A DNA stretch of 64,000 bases from Opisthorchis felineus (Eukaryota > Platyhelminthes > Trematoda > Opisthorchiida > Opisthorchiidae), in contig SJOL01007698.1 of NCBI GenBank assembly GCA_004794785.1, positions 62,001 to 126,000 on the forward strand, given 5' to 3'. Positions 37,435 through 48,642 of this stretch are shown piece by piece. The notes beneath the pieces were generated by a model that ran no database searches, was not told the origin of the DNA, and saw nothing but the letters and a program-made list of their open reading frames with translations. Both the position numbers and the translations under genes were made by a program. Positions within the stretch are counted from its first letter, which is position 1. Every line of letters begins with the position of its first letter.

Positions 37435-38004
37435 AGGACAAACTATTCTTCAAAGAATCCAAGGTTAGCAGAAATTTTCATCAGTTGGATAATTCTTCTT
37501 GACACTAATAATATCATACAACTTTTCATACGTTTGAAGGTGTGTGCTTCTGACTTCCGAGATCTTTTGTTTACGAATTCAGTGTCAGAACAGAGAAATT
37601 CCTGCTTAGTCCTCCGAGGTGTTTTATACAGTGACGATTACGATCGTTATTCGCACTGTCGACTGCAAGTCCTGTGCGCAGATTGCCATTTAAATTCATC
37701 TTCACTTGTTACGGGGCGTTTCAACCCCACGATGCACTTAAAAATGCGTTCTAGGTTGTTTGCCAGTGGTCATCAGATGAAAGTTTATCTCTTAATGATA
37801 AAACTATCACACGGCTTACATAAAATATTGAATTTCTATGAGGTTAACTCTTCAGCTCCCACTACTTGCGAACGTGTGCTGTTGAAGGTTCTAAGAATCT
37901 TACTTCATAATCAGGCACATGAGACTTATCCACAGCGCCTTATGAACCTTGAGGAGGACACACGTTACCTCATCGCCACCTGCGTTTATCGTGGACATCA
38001 CTGA
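37435..38004 (+). CDS. Longest open frame in the window, unidentified
   Basis: A 570-base frame, the longest here, closes at TGA 38002-38004. The likely coding part is the last 160 codons: a Cys-rich stretch (CRLQVLCADCHLNSS), a basic-hydrophobic middle (KVYLLMIKLSHGLHKILNFY) and an acidic end (PQRLMNLEEDTRYLIATCVY). No ATG stands at its head. An AG at 37468 or later could be an acceptor, making this a last exon. I recognise no family. Chance frames of this length are uncommon but possible in this DNA. Confidence 0.4.
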   Translation, partial: RTNYSSKNPRLAEIFISWIILLDTNNIIQLFIRLKVCASDFRDLLFTNSVSEQRNSCLVLRGVLYSDDYDRYSHCRLQVLCADCHLNSSSLVTGRFNPTMHLKMRSRLFASGHQMKVYLLMIKLSHGLHKILNFYEVNSSAPTTCERVLLKVLRILLHNQAHETYPQRLMNLEEDTRYLIATCVYRGHH

Positions 38005-38038
38005 CTGTCGAACGGAAACATAGCACCTTAGGAAAAAT

Positions 38039-38060
38039 TATATATATATATATATATATA
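38039..38060. repeat. (TA)n microsatellite
   Basis: About 11 TA units, 35 bases after the stop of the preceding frame. Confidence 0.95.
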
Positions 38061-38517
38061 ACCTATGAGGAAGTGCGCTACACGCCTCAATCGCTGTTCT
38101 GTAGTCAGCAGCTAGACGTCAGACCGTGGGTCCGCTAGACTTCCAAAATTTGGAATGGGTCCCCCGTTTGTGCGAAATGTGTATCACCTACTGATATTAC
38201 TTTCGTTTAAGGACCTTGATCAGGAGTAACACGTTGGCTGTGTGGTGCCTCATAATCGCGTGCATAATGCATCTTCGCTTTGCGTCTTTGGTGGAATTAG
38301 TGTCGTTGCATTCCAAGTAGTATCCGAGTGCCCAGGTTTTGCGCCCCTCCGTTTGTTATCCCTTGTATTTGGCTTAAGAAAAGCGGGTGAAATGTTCGTA
38401 TTCAATTGCTGGCTGTACGATTGTTGAATGTAGCTGGTTGAACAGTCCAGGACACTATGTGTGGAACATCCTTCTGCCAGTCGGCCAAAGTCTTGAGGTC
38501 CCCCCGTAGTTCCAGCC

Positions 38518-38823
38518 CTACTTTGTCCTCAAATAATAGGCAAAGTGGACAGAAGTGATCTGGCTACCGACCTGCGTATATTGCAAACAGACTGGGTCCG
38601 GGAAGAGTTCGTAGGGGTACACTACAAATGATTCGCCTTGGTTGTGGAAATGAATCACCGACTCGCACTTCCCGCCTCCGCTGATTAACAGAGGACTCCA
38701 TCCACCTGTGCAGCAATCCACCAAATCCGAATTGCTAAAATTTACGCTGTAATATGTTTTAATCTTCATAGTCGGAGGCGGTACTGAAGCCAGTAAACAC
38801 ATTTTGTATCCGCTCTCCTTCAT
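38518..38823 (-). CDS. Candidate exon, faint papain-family resemblance
   Basis: Minus-strand frame of 101 codons with YYSVNFSNSDLVDCCTGGW and, about 25 residues on, SFVVYPYE. The spacing of LVDC, GG and YPY recalls the middle of papain-family (C1) cysteine peptidases, abundant in flukes. The usual surrounding motifs (GNEGCNGG, the catalytic Cys and His) are missing. So this is either a very diverged fragment or coincidence. Confidence 0.2.
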   Translation of the reverse strand: MKESGYKMCLLASVPPPTMKIKTYYSVNFSNSDLVDCCTGGWSPLLISGGGKCESVIHFHNQGESFVVYPYELFPDPVCLQYTQVGSQITSVHFAYYLRTK

Positions 38824-41800
38824 TTCACATCAATCTTCGCCAACCATCAGCAAAAACTGCCGATGCTAGAAAGATGGCTCGATAGCCCCTGGGATCCCGA
38901 ATAATGACATTTTGGAGATGGTTTGATTATATCCCTAAATTATTCTTTGAAATTTTTACCCGCTTTTAATAGCCGATTGACTGTGCGTACTAGAGCTGTC
39001 GGATTAACTTGAAAAAACTCACCAGTGTAGGAACTGTAGGCGGCACGGCCTTTTACGTGTTCACGGTAGTCTTTCTGATTCCACTGGAGCACAGTTTGCC
39101 TCATTTTACCACCTTTATTCTAAAACGTCCACAGCTGGACCACACAATTCTAACTCGAGGATAGAATTCGTGGAGTGCATTGCAGTCAAGTGTTTTGCAA
39201 ACAAGTCCGCCTGTTTCTTTTTACTGATGATGATTTAATCTTCCGTATTTATTATCCTTGGGTGTTTCTCCTTATAACTGCCTCCGCGACACCCTTACGC
39301 AAAGATTTTTTGACACACCTGCCGTTGTTAGTATAGTTGTTTCCTAATGTGATGTTTTTTGGCCGTTTTTGCCCTCCATGCCTTTCTAAACTCTCTGTAT
39401 TTTCTAAGGCTGCTTAAATCGTTTTGAGTTGAAGCGCAGCCATACCTTTTTCCTTCACCTCCTACGTTTAAGCGGCCTGCTCGAAGTGCAAGAAAGCCTG
39501 CCAGGTATCATTTTTTTGTTTTTTGGTATATGTCTTCAAATTGGATGCCAAAATCAGCAGGAGTTGTTTTTCAACACCTTCAGCGGTATAAGGTGATTCG
39601 AAAATTAGTTCCTGCTGCTTGCATGAACTCTCAATCTCCAAAATCCGGCCTTTTGAAAAGTTGATAAACCTTCTTTATGTGTTCATTTTATCCTACGAGC
39701 AAATCTAACAACCTCAATGCTAAGCCAATTTCATCTCAACACTCTGCACTTTTCTCGCCGAAGCTGGTTGCAGAAAGCATAGATACAGCAGCCCCATTGT
39801 CGCTGGACAATGCTCCGGGGTATTTTGTTCACAAGCGGGCTGCAGCAGTTGTTGTCCTACCGCACACTCCAAGAAAAAATTTGTTTGCTAGGATAGGTAT
39901 TTGTGTCAGCTGTGTGTTGACTAGTCAGCATTAAGCTGGAAGTTGCAGTCAGTGACGGGCGTCCATCTATGATTTACGTGATTTCTACGTACCTATACTA
40001 ACCATACTGCTTGAAATTATGTATACCGCCGTGCATAAGTACAATGGTTTTAACTGCTAAACATACCAGTAGCTCAAAGTAGATTTTTTTGTTTGGCTTT
40101 GGCTGGTGCGGAGGTTTTGATGACGTAAACAGCGACACTATTCTAGACGTTCCTGGTGCGGTCACACAATCCTGTGTCACACCCTCAGCATACAGAAGCA
40201 CCCTGGTTATTCATGTCTCCAGGACGCCGAATACATGCAGCTAATTGTCAGATACTTATCGTTGCAACTGGTTCCATTTATTTACAAAGCTCCCAGAGAT
40301 TTTTTTGGCCAGGTTAATTCGTAGTGATCTCGGCCACCGCTAGTGGTCGCTACTTGATTACTGGCAACAAGACCAGCGTGTTTATGTCTTAAGGACGCCT
40401 AACCACATGGCGCTTTGGACTTAAAACACCAGACTAAGCCTAGACCACCAAATTTTCACTCTGTTAGCGTCAAACCTAATGCTCCGCTTCCCGAACAACA
40501 GGCTTTTGGGGGCAGAAAACCCTGGCTTTGAGACCCGCTTTAATTCTGGATAAAAATTTGTCTGTATCTTCATGGCAATATCAAAACGACCATCTTGTTT
40601 AATCTGTTTTCCATGATGATGATTATAATGCTGTTGCCACACAATAAAACGCCAAGGTCGTCAAAACTATCTACAAAGGACATGTGGTTTAACCCGGTTA
40701 CCTAGCAAGAAACCACGGTTCTACTGGCGCCAAACTGATGGAGCCAACTGTGGCGCAGTATTTATGAAAACTTCAGGCTAGAAAAAAGAAATTCCACCCC
40801 ATTAATCACTTGCCTCATCATGACATCCGGACACCTGACTTGAGATAAACCACGTCCACCAGTCCCACCCAGGGTCTTAAATATAGTTGTGTTGACCAGC
40901 AGACTGGTTGTTAAATAACGACATTTCACATGACTTATCTGACTGATCAGTTACCGCCTTTTTCTTTTTCCCGGTGTATCAGATGAATATGTGATTTCAA
41001 ATTATGTCATTAACATTTCAGCTTTTGGCTACAGATGAGAAACCCGCTTGAAGCTTTTGGTTTAGAAAAAGCCTTCTGTGATAGTCGTTCTGCATATATT
41101 ACAGCATATATTACAACACATATGGGCGTTTTGAGCACTGGAGTTACTTAAATGTGATAAAACATCTAGTACCTGCCATTTTTATTACCCCCGTCTAGTA
41201 CCAGTTTTTTATTCAGTGATACGGTTAACATTGAATGCCAATAGGCAGTTTTGCGTCAGTGTTTTTTGCTCCGTGTTAGATACATTTTATCAAAACTCTC
41301 TGGCTGCCGTTGACTTACAAAAATCATCCGTATGGTTATTCGGCGTTGATTGTTTTACACAGGGATGCTTGTTACTCATTTATACAGTCATGGTCTTTTG
41401 GCAACCTTTTCGAGACAGCTAAAGCGGCTTTCAACGTGACTTATTTGCACGATCTGTCTTCACTTGACTAATTGACTAGTTTTATCAGGTGGCAAGTCAG
41501 TGGTCTACTGAATTTTGGACTTTTGTTAGCCAAATAAGAATGGCTTTCTTATCAGGCAGTTTATTTAAACCAGAGATGCTGTTATTTTATCAGTCCTGGA
41601 GGCATTTTCGTTCTAAATGTTCTACATTATTTGCTGCGCTGTTAAACAGAACGGCAATGGCGATATACTACAAGAAATGCCTTGTAATCTGTATAGGTTC
41701 AAACGTCGTTTTATGCGGCAGGATCTTCTTCAAACTACCTCTTTGCAAACATTTTCTCGACTGCCTTGGAGGCCAAACGACTGTGGTTAACTAGTAACAA

Positions 41801-42061
41801 GTTTTACTGCTTCTACGTGGTCAATGAAAATGTTACGGTAGGTCACTTCAACATATATATTTTTTAGGTTACTTCACCTGAGGTCATAATCCACCTCAAT
41901 GTAAGAAACAGACTAAGGCTTGCCTTTTCCGAATGTACTGTTTTAGTGACATGCAAATGTCACTCCAGTATGCTGTAAATTATGAGATAATGGATCGATA
42001 AACCGGCTTCTATTGCTGAGTGCCTGGCGGTATGAAACGTAGAAATTCTCTTATTAATTAG
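38824..42061. other. Non-coding stretch
   Basis: No supported gene. The plus-strand frames at 41216-41422 and 41489-41794 are hydrophobic and lack motifs. Confidence 0.35.
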
Positions 42062-42198
42062 TGGGTAAAGAGGACTTGGTCAGCCTGAAGTTGGCATGGG
42101 ATGAAGAATTTATTATTCAAAGTCTATGGTCTCATATGGTGAGGGCGCCTGAAGGACAAGTGTTCATAAATTTGTGGCTAGCTGGAAGAACGGTATGA
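42062..42198 (+). CDS. Candidate internal exon, unidentified
   Basis: After an acceptor (TTCTCTTATTAATTAG) a frame reads GKEDLVSLKLAWDEEFIIQS then LWSHM, with a GTGAGG donor at 42139. It stays open to a stop at 42196-42198, with another donor (GTATGA) at 42193. Acidic/hydrophobic alternation is protein-like. It could belong to the plus-strand membrane gene whose last exon is at 44434, but phase was not established. Confidence 0.3.
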
Positions 42199-43243
42199 AA
42201 AATATTATGAAAAGCCTGGGTACTCTTGATGCACCAGGTTCATGGTGCATGAGGAAATTACTGTCTGGTTCTTACTTTTTGGGCATTTCCCACGAGCGCT
42301 TTTCGGTTCTCCTAAAGCAGCCATATGACGTTAGTCGAATAAAACCAGGTTCTGTTCGTTGATACAAAGAGCTTTGACGCGAAATATGCCCAAACGATAT
42401 TTGAAAAGGGCTCCAGCTTACCTTTCTATTCCAGTCAGTTTAGAAGATGAAACGAACACAGAAAATTCAACAGTCATGATGGTTTTTTAACTAACATGCT
42501 TATTATTGGTAAAAATGTTTTTCAACTAATTCGTTGGAGTCCAAACCGACTTAAAACTGCAAGACTTTGCAGAATAAATCAGACAGTCAACCCCAACTTT
42601 CCTGGGAACCCTCTCTGTGGCATACGTCCATAGGTATCTGAAGTGCTGTTTGACGGTGGAGCAGTACCCTTCTTTCCGCGCACCTCATAGGAATCTAGAG
42701 TTGCAAACCAGGCCCAGAATCATATTATCCTTCAAATTATGCTCCTGCGACTACAAACAATGACGTGCTAGAATGGGATTTTCCTTTCATTTTTCAAAAG
42801 AAAACACTCCAGTACGCTGTCCGCTTAAGAGAATGTGCGCATAAATAGTGGATTGCGCGCGAAGTTTCCTCAGCCCAGGATTTCAGAAAAAAGAACACCG
42901 GTAGTATAATTCGTGAAAGGCAAATAGCCAAAGTGATCAAAGCCGAGGCACCCAAATATAATATGTGGTCGGATGACAGAATTTGGAACAGTGAGTGCAG
43001 CTGTCCAAAATCTATTCAGATTTTTCAGGAGTACATTGAAGAGTGAGGTACTACGCTTCAACTGACGTGATAAAGTTTGGAATGGTCCATGGTTTCTGTT
43101 TAGAAACGAAGTAAACCAAAGGCTACCTGGTAATAGCATCAACCAAAAGTTTTTATCAGACGACCAGCATAATAACTGAAAACCTCTAACAACAGCTCTG
43201 GCTGTCACTGTGTGAATAAAGCAGCTGTGTGCATGATTGAATA

Positions 43244-43401
43244 GTACTGACATTCCTGGTCACTTCCTTCGTATTATGGACAGAGATGAAGTATGGATTG
43301 ATGAAGGTGTTAGGTTTCGATCATGCAGCGAGCAATTAATAATAATATGCGCAGATTGTAATGATATTGTATTCCCAGCTATGTTGCTTGATCCCGACTC
43401 C
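43244..43401 (+). CDS. Candidate exon, unidentified
   Basis: Plus-strand frame reading IPGHFLRIMDRDEVWIDEGV then RFRSCSEQLIIICAD, stopping at 43399-43401, with a GTAATG donor inside. The acceptor is weak. It lies about 1 kb before the membrane-protein exon at 44434 in the same strand and might be part of that gene. Confidence 0.25.
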
Positions 43402-43988
43402 TAGTACGGCGAATAGCAAGAAGGCGAAAACCTTGCACACAACTTTAATGATCTGAACAACACGCGATTAACAGGCGATCGACGGAAAAATGACAATGTA
43501 TATATATATCCATAGTTTGACCTTGAAGAATGCCGGAAGTTCGTTAGCACACACTAAGATACAGAGCTTTTGGGGATATTGATATCCCCGACAGAAAACA
43601 TTACGTTCAACTGCGTGAAGGCATGAGAACATGTCAACTTTACTTCTTGCCTGGGGACTGTCACTAATACCAGACATATAGCTGGTGTAGCTTCGTTAAG
43701 TGTAAAGCTCTGAGCTGTGAGCCACCGCTTCATACTATTTATCCAAAATGACTAGAATCACTTTACTGCACACGTAAACATACTTTGGATACCATAATTC
43801 AGCAGTCAATGCTTGCATAGCAAAAAAGTGAAACGATGTTAAACATGTACCTGGGGAATCTACTGTCGAAAACGGACCACTATCCGGACTTTACGCGACA
43901 CTTCACACGGCCGAAATTTTTCAAACCCACAAACATTCTTGTTTGAAGCATACGTGAACTCTGTGGTGTAATGCAAATAAAACAAGGC

Positions 43989-44197
43989 TTATATCCATCT
44001 TTCGCGTGCTGCCTGAGCTGTTTGACCGACAACATACTCCGTATCATCACTAAAATATGGAGGATAAAGCCTGTATTTACCAATAGTGATGAAAAGCACT
44101 GCAAGCATTATAATCCCTAGGAGATAAAATGAGGTTGTTAGACCTATAAGTTTATTCTTTGGTATCAACATAATAGAACGTGCATTCACCTGGCTGC
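43989..44197 (-). CDS. Last exon of a membrane protein, unidentified
   Basis: A strong minus-strand acceptor (TCATCTCTATTCCAG) opens an exon that encodes 69 residues and ends in TAA at 43989. It begins SQVNARSIMLIPKNKLIG, passes through one clear transmembrane helix (TTSFYLLGIIMLAVLFITIG) and ends in a charged tail (SDDTEYVV...QAARERWI). The family is not recognised. Upstream exons must lie to the right, so this gene would overlap the plus-strand exon at 44434-44664 in its introns. Candidates such as the minus frames at 45424-45684 and 45814-46020 could be its exons, but phase was not shown. Confidence 0.5.
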
Positions 44198-44433
44198 CTG
44201 GAATAGAGATGAAGATCTTTTGGGACCGATAGAATTGGGCTCAAATGGCAGACAGTTCTTCTATTTTAACTTAAGTTCGAATTCGAGTTTGAAAAAATAA
44301 CAAATAACGCAGCCTCATTTCAGCCCATTTATTTACCTCGTTATTGGTTGAACGTGTTCTCTAGAAGATCTCTGATCATGATCTAAAAGAAATCCGACAG
44401 GTTTAACTAGTTCTATTTGTCTGTTCCACTTAG

Positions 44434-44664
44434 ATTACTCTTTTTCTGGGTAAAAATCTAACTAACACATTCCAAACTACCATTCCGGGCCTGGAAGAGT
44501 ATTCCGAAACTTCCGGTGGAATGAGAAATATTACACTAACTTCGATTTTTGCCATCTTGTCAGCAAATTGCTTTGCACTTTGCTGTGTATGGTGGAAAAA
44601 TTTCAACAGATGGTCAGTCTACGAGTTGGAACGTTTTCGACAGGAAACTGAGCAACCACTCTAA
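44434..44664 (+). CDS. Last exon of a type I membrane protein, unidentified
   Basis: A textbook acceptor (TTGTCTGTTCCACTTAG, ending at 44433) opens a 231-base exon ending in TAA. It encodes 76 residues. ITLFLGKNLTNTF begins the block; two N-glycosylation sequons (NLT and NIT) precede a transmembrane helix (LTSIFAILSANCFALCCVWW), and a short cytoplasmic tail ends in ERFRQETEQPL. Sequons before the helix imply that the N-terminal side is lumenal or extracellular. The frame has no ATG early, which fits an internal start after splicing. No family recognised; the ectodomain would lie in exons to the left. Confidence 0.55.
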   Translation: MTLFLGKNLTNTFQTTIPGLEEYSETSGGMRNITLTSIFAILSANCFALCCVWWKNFNRWSVYELERFRQETEQPL

Positions 44665-46627
44665 CTAAAAACCATCATCCCTACACTTGTGCCTACGTGA
44701 TGTGACACACAAGTGAATGCTGAGTACGACGCATAGGGAACTCAGTGAGTAGACGCCCTTCACGGACAATGGACTGTACGGGTACTGCAATTAATAATCA
44801 TCTGAAAATTAAAATGGTGTCAGCAGGAGACTCGTGGGAAGTTCAACTAAACCTCCCGTACATAGTGTTCTGCAGCTGAATGTGCTACACAAAAGCTGCT
44901 TCTTGTTTCGGTTGGAACGATACTCAAGACATTGAAGTATTTTGCTCCCACATGACTCATTTTATTGGGCTAGTGAGAACTTTGGACAACAACTACCAGC
45001 TTCTCCCTTCGTGGGGCTCATCAAAGAGGCCTAATTCCCAAATTTCCTGAACATGTTGAAGATTATCCCTATTGCAACATGAGGATGCCGTTATGCAACA
45101 CCTTTAATTAAAAATTATTACAAATTGGAAATTTATTTATTCCTAACTTAATCTGCAATGAATGGTGTTTCGCCACAACCGTTGAGTTGTTTGTTCCTCA
45201 AGTGTAGTTGTCGAACAACTTTTCTGAGGATAATTATCACCATTCTCAGAAACAGTATTTAACGGCCCAAAAGACCCTCAATTCTAATCCACCCTTTTTT
45301 AGATCAATTGTAAAACGTTCGGAAATCTACTTTTGAGGATTGTGCGGTAGTGCACTACCAGGATCAATGTTATTGTTGACAACCCTGCGGGTGATGAACC
45401 GTTGTGATTTATGTGGTTAAACTTTAAAAAGCTTCATGTGAATCATTGTCCTTACTAGTTAGTAGGCTTCTGTGCAGAGCTATCGCATAAATTCCTTGGG
45501 ACATGAGGCACTTATAGGGTAAACTTTGCTTAAAGGGCAGCAAATAGGTTCCTAGGATAGTCTCCCTCTTCACGTATTCTCTGCCGTACCGACAAGTCAA
45601 TGCATCTTCAGGTTTCCAAATGAGTAACCACTTGCTCTTCGGATTGCTCTTGCATGTCGAGTTTAGGTGAAGTTTGGCCAACATCTTATTTCAGAAAACA
45701 ATAATAGAGGAATAAATAAATGGATTTAAGGATATAAACGATAAACTGAAGAGTACCGAAGGGCACATCACTCGTTCGAACCGGTTAAAAATTAAGTGTA
45801 TTGTCAGTTTTATTTAATCGGTGCATATCTTTAACATCGCGCTTCTAAAAATTTCCTTGATTTTTCGAATAAAAATTTTTGTCACAGACTGTTCAGTTTG
45901 TGCCAGGATCAAACAGGCGTGACAAAGAAGCGATAGCTTCGTTTTGCATTCACTCCAGTTACCATTCGGTCGAATTTGTTGGGATGTCTGGTATAGCTCA
46001 AAGTTTACTCCGTTAAACAATAATTGTCAAGTGTTTTCGTTGCCATCTCTAGACATCCCACCACTCTGTTAAGTAGCCAGGTGATGACGGATTTTCTGAC
46101 TAATCACAAAGGCACCTGAGCCAAAGACCGAAGTGCACAACTCTTGTATGCAATTTTATTGCTACTACCGTTAGGTGAGTAGACAAACAAAACAGATGGA
46201 CGCAGTGAAGCGCCGCAGTCACAGTCGGATTCCCTGCTGCTCCCCAACAAAATCAACCCCAGATAGGTATCTCCAGCTGACATCCATGATCCCGCTAGTC
46301 CTTGTTACATGCAACGGTTTAGGTGTTGCCCTAGAGCCTACTTCCGTTCTGTTGTTTTCAACCAACTGACTGAACCAGTAAATCCGCTTTACTACTGACA
46401 AACTTCGAGCCTAATAAACGAAAGTTTCAAACAACTCTTGAGAATAAGTTCGTGCAGAGAATATAATTACTAGAACTTCAAATCGTATACGGTGTCGTTC
46501 CATATATGGGAGCGAATTAAGTAGCAGCTGAGGAACCTTTCCTACCTTCCGGAAAGCATATTTTCTTGCGAATACCGTAAAAGTAGCAGGAGCCAAGGTT
46601 ACTGACCGATGTTTTTAAGCTTTAAAA
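44665..46627. other. Mostly non-coding; weak minus-strand frames
   Basis: Minus-strand frames at 45424-45684, 45814-46020, 46219-46401 and 46411-46596 have fairly protein-like composition but no matched splice sites. They may be exons of the minus-strand membrane gene, or chance. Confidence 0.25.
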
Positions 46628-46830
46628 CATCATAAAAGAGAGATTCATCTGGGTTCTAGGTGAGTCTCCTGTCAAAACCAAATTGGTATGCAAATCAGTG
46701 TATTTCGCTAAGTTCGTGTAATTGGGTTCAATTAGAACATAAGGTTGATGGAAAATTGGGGACTGCATCTACCTGATGGGCCTCAAGAAGGGCCAAACCG
46801 GTCTTGGGCTGTCGAGGAGTTTTCAGAAAC
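46628..46830 (+). repeat. Dispersed repeat with near-intact hammerhead core
   Basis: Longest copy seen of the dispersed repeat. It runs from catcataaa through gggttcaattagaacata to CTGATGG (46773-46779), then a clean 3-base stem II (GCC/GGC), then CAAACCGGTCTTGGGCTGTC. Two invariant ribozyme bases are changed (CTGATGA to CTGATGG, GAAA to CAAA). The ACCGGT after the core (46797-46802) is self-complementary, which would allow two transcripts to pair in stem III. Confidence 0.6.
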
Positions 46831-46933
46831 CTAATGAGTAATGTATTACGTGTATACAAGTTTAGCTTTTGTTCTGCAGGTCTTTCTAGACACAAAAGGG
46901 AATAGCTTGATACAGTACTCCTCTGAAGAAAGT

Positions 46934-47300
46934 TCACAACTGACAAATTAATCTTTTTATCCTCTTTTTATCTTTTTTTCCAAAGAATTCCTGGAATTCT
47001 AGTGAGATATTTCGGGTAAGACGAATAGATTTGTCAGTGTAACCTTTAGTGTTTCGCTCGTTTCCAACTATTTTTCTAAAATCTGTCTTTACATGGTTCT
47101 CAATTTCTCTAAAATCAACCAACGTCGCAGCCTAACGCCGGAAACTTAGAAAATGCGGAATCGTTACTCTCTGGCTGTACACTATCGGAAATGTTTGCTT
47201 TATTGTCAGCCTCATTCGAAGATTTCAGGGTTGCACAATCAGCAAGATGTAGCTGCCAGAAGATTGGCTGACGGACCCGCGTTCCATTACGACCAGTCAA
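46934..47300 (-). CDS. Candidate minus-strand coding block split by a frameshift
   Basis: Two minus-strand frames abut with a 1-base shift near 47115-47122. The first reads WQLHLADCATLKSSNEADNK and SVQPESNDSAFSKFPALG. The second reads VDFREIENHVKTDFRKIVGN and ISLEFQEFFGKKDKKRIKRL before TGA. Both look protein-like and together would give about 120 residues. Either a decayed exon, a sequence error, or two chance frames. Confidence 0.3.
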
Positions 47301-47377
47301 ATAGATAGTTGATAAACCGGTTTAACCTTGAGAGATTTTCTCACCAAAGTTGTAGTAATTTTTTTTCCAACTTGCAG

Positions 47378-47774
47378 TGCGTTGAGCACCTTATTCTTAC
47401 AGCGCGTCAGACTTACCTTCGGGTCCTGCTGCTAAAAGAAACATGGAAATGTGATGCACACGTCCTCATTCGGCTGTTGCCAGCATCCCGAATCTGTTTA
47501 GCTGCGGCACGTATCTGCCGCAATATGCGTTTTGCTGGCAGACTCTTAGAATTAGCGTCTACGCGATTTCCACTGTCACTTCCCAAAGGCCGATTCGTCC
47601 GCAACCAACAGTACCATTTCGCTACCTTTTATACGAGCTCGTTCATATGGCCGCATCCCCGAAACTATTTTGCAACACAACGTTCATTTGTCTCTTTCGG
47701 AAAGGCGCACAAACTCGATGTAAAATTATACACAAGAGGCATTATGCCTGTACTCAACTGTGATCTTAAAGATG
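47378..47774 (+). CDS. Exon A of an unidentified gene
   Basis: A strong acceptor (AATTTTTTTTCCAACTTGCAG) opens a 397-base exon in phase 0, closed by a good donor (GATG then GTATGT at 47775). It encodes about 132 residues. The first part looks like a helical repeat with CLAAARICRNMRFAGRLLEL, after RVLLLKETWKCDAHVLIRLL. That recalls FAT/TPR-type helical arrays of large scaffold kinases (SMG1/ATR-like), an impression only. The second part is aromatic and basic. The exon ends in phase 1 and joins exon B in frame. Confidence 0.5.
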
Positions 47775-47979
47775 GTATGTTTGTACCTAGATCTAAGTAG
47801 CGTTGTAGACGTCGGTTTTCAAAATCCGCAGGTAGTACATGAATATTCCATTGTAACTAACTCAAAATTGCAAAGCACTGCCTCAAGTGTGTAGCAGTTT
47901 ACAATTACCTCTCCAGATCGTCGACGAACGAAACTGTGGGAGCTACAGCCACAGTACAATAAGCAGGTGGTTTTTACAG

Positions 47980-48036
47980 CTGATGGTGATGATGATGATC
48001 ATGATCATGATCATGATCATGATCATGATCATGATA
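47980..48036. repeat. GATCAT hexamer microsatellite
   Basis: A gatgat run passes into about seven tandem (ATGATC) units, self-complementary in every unit. It lies in the intron between exons A and B. Confidence 0.97.
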
Positions 48037-48209
48037 GAATACCGCCTGCACCATTGCACCCAAGCCCAAGTTTTGGAAGAAAGTGTTGTAGCTTGATATT
48101 GACCATTTCAAGGCAACGATATGCTTCCGGTTCCTCAATCTGAGCCAATCTTATTGCATGATAACCAAATCCTGAAGAGTTTAGAAGCCTCTCATGTTTT
48201 GGATTGCAG

Positions 48210-48420
48210 GCCATCCTTCCAGTCCTCGAAGGAAGAGCAACATCATTGCTGATACTGAGTTTTTAGTGCAAAGACCGGAAAATCTTTCAGAGTACGTAAA
48301 CATTGACAACAATTTGCTTCATCAGGCAGTGTCCTGGCCTGCTCTTTACTTCAGTGCGATGAGTCAACCTAAAATAATGTCGTATTTGTTTACTATTTCT
48401 AACATTGGATGGGTAAAACA
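48210..48420 (+). CDS. Exon B of the same unidentified gene
   Basis: Acceptor TTTTGGATTGCAG; donor GTAAGC at 48421. With exon A's trailing G it begins Gly-HPSSPRRKSNIIADTEF, then VQRPENLSEYVNIDNNLLHQ and a hydrophobic YFSAMSQPKIMSYLF. It ends in phase 2. An internal GTAAAC at 48295 is a weaker alternative donor. The in-frame A-B join across a 435-base intron is the main support. Confidence 0.45.
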
Positions 48421-48642
48421 GTAAGCAGTATATGTTTACCTTGGCAAACAGGGAGATGATGAAGGGGATTAGGAAGACCTAGTGTCTAATGATACAGCAG
48501 AACACCACGTTTTGAGACGTTTCACACGCACCATCGAAATAAATTCAAATTCTGCGACCTTCCTAAACCATTCGAAAAAAGACTTGTTGATTCATGTTTT
48601 CTGGCGAATAAACGCTTGTATCATATCAGTTCAGTTTATCAG

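Noticed and set aside
32041..48036. Microsatellites considered as CRISPR-like or regulatory arrays.
   Set aside because: Simple tandem units with no unique spacers; the host is a eukaryote.
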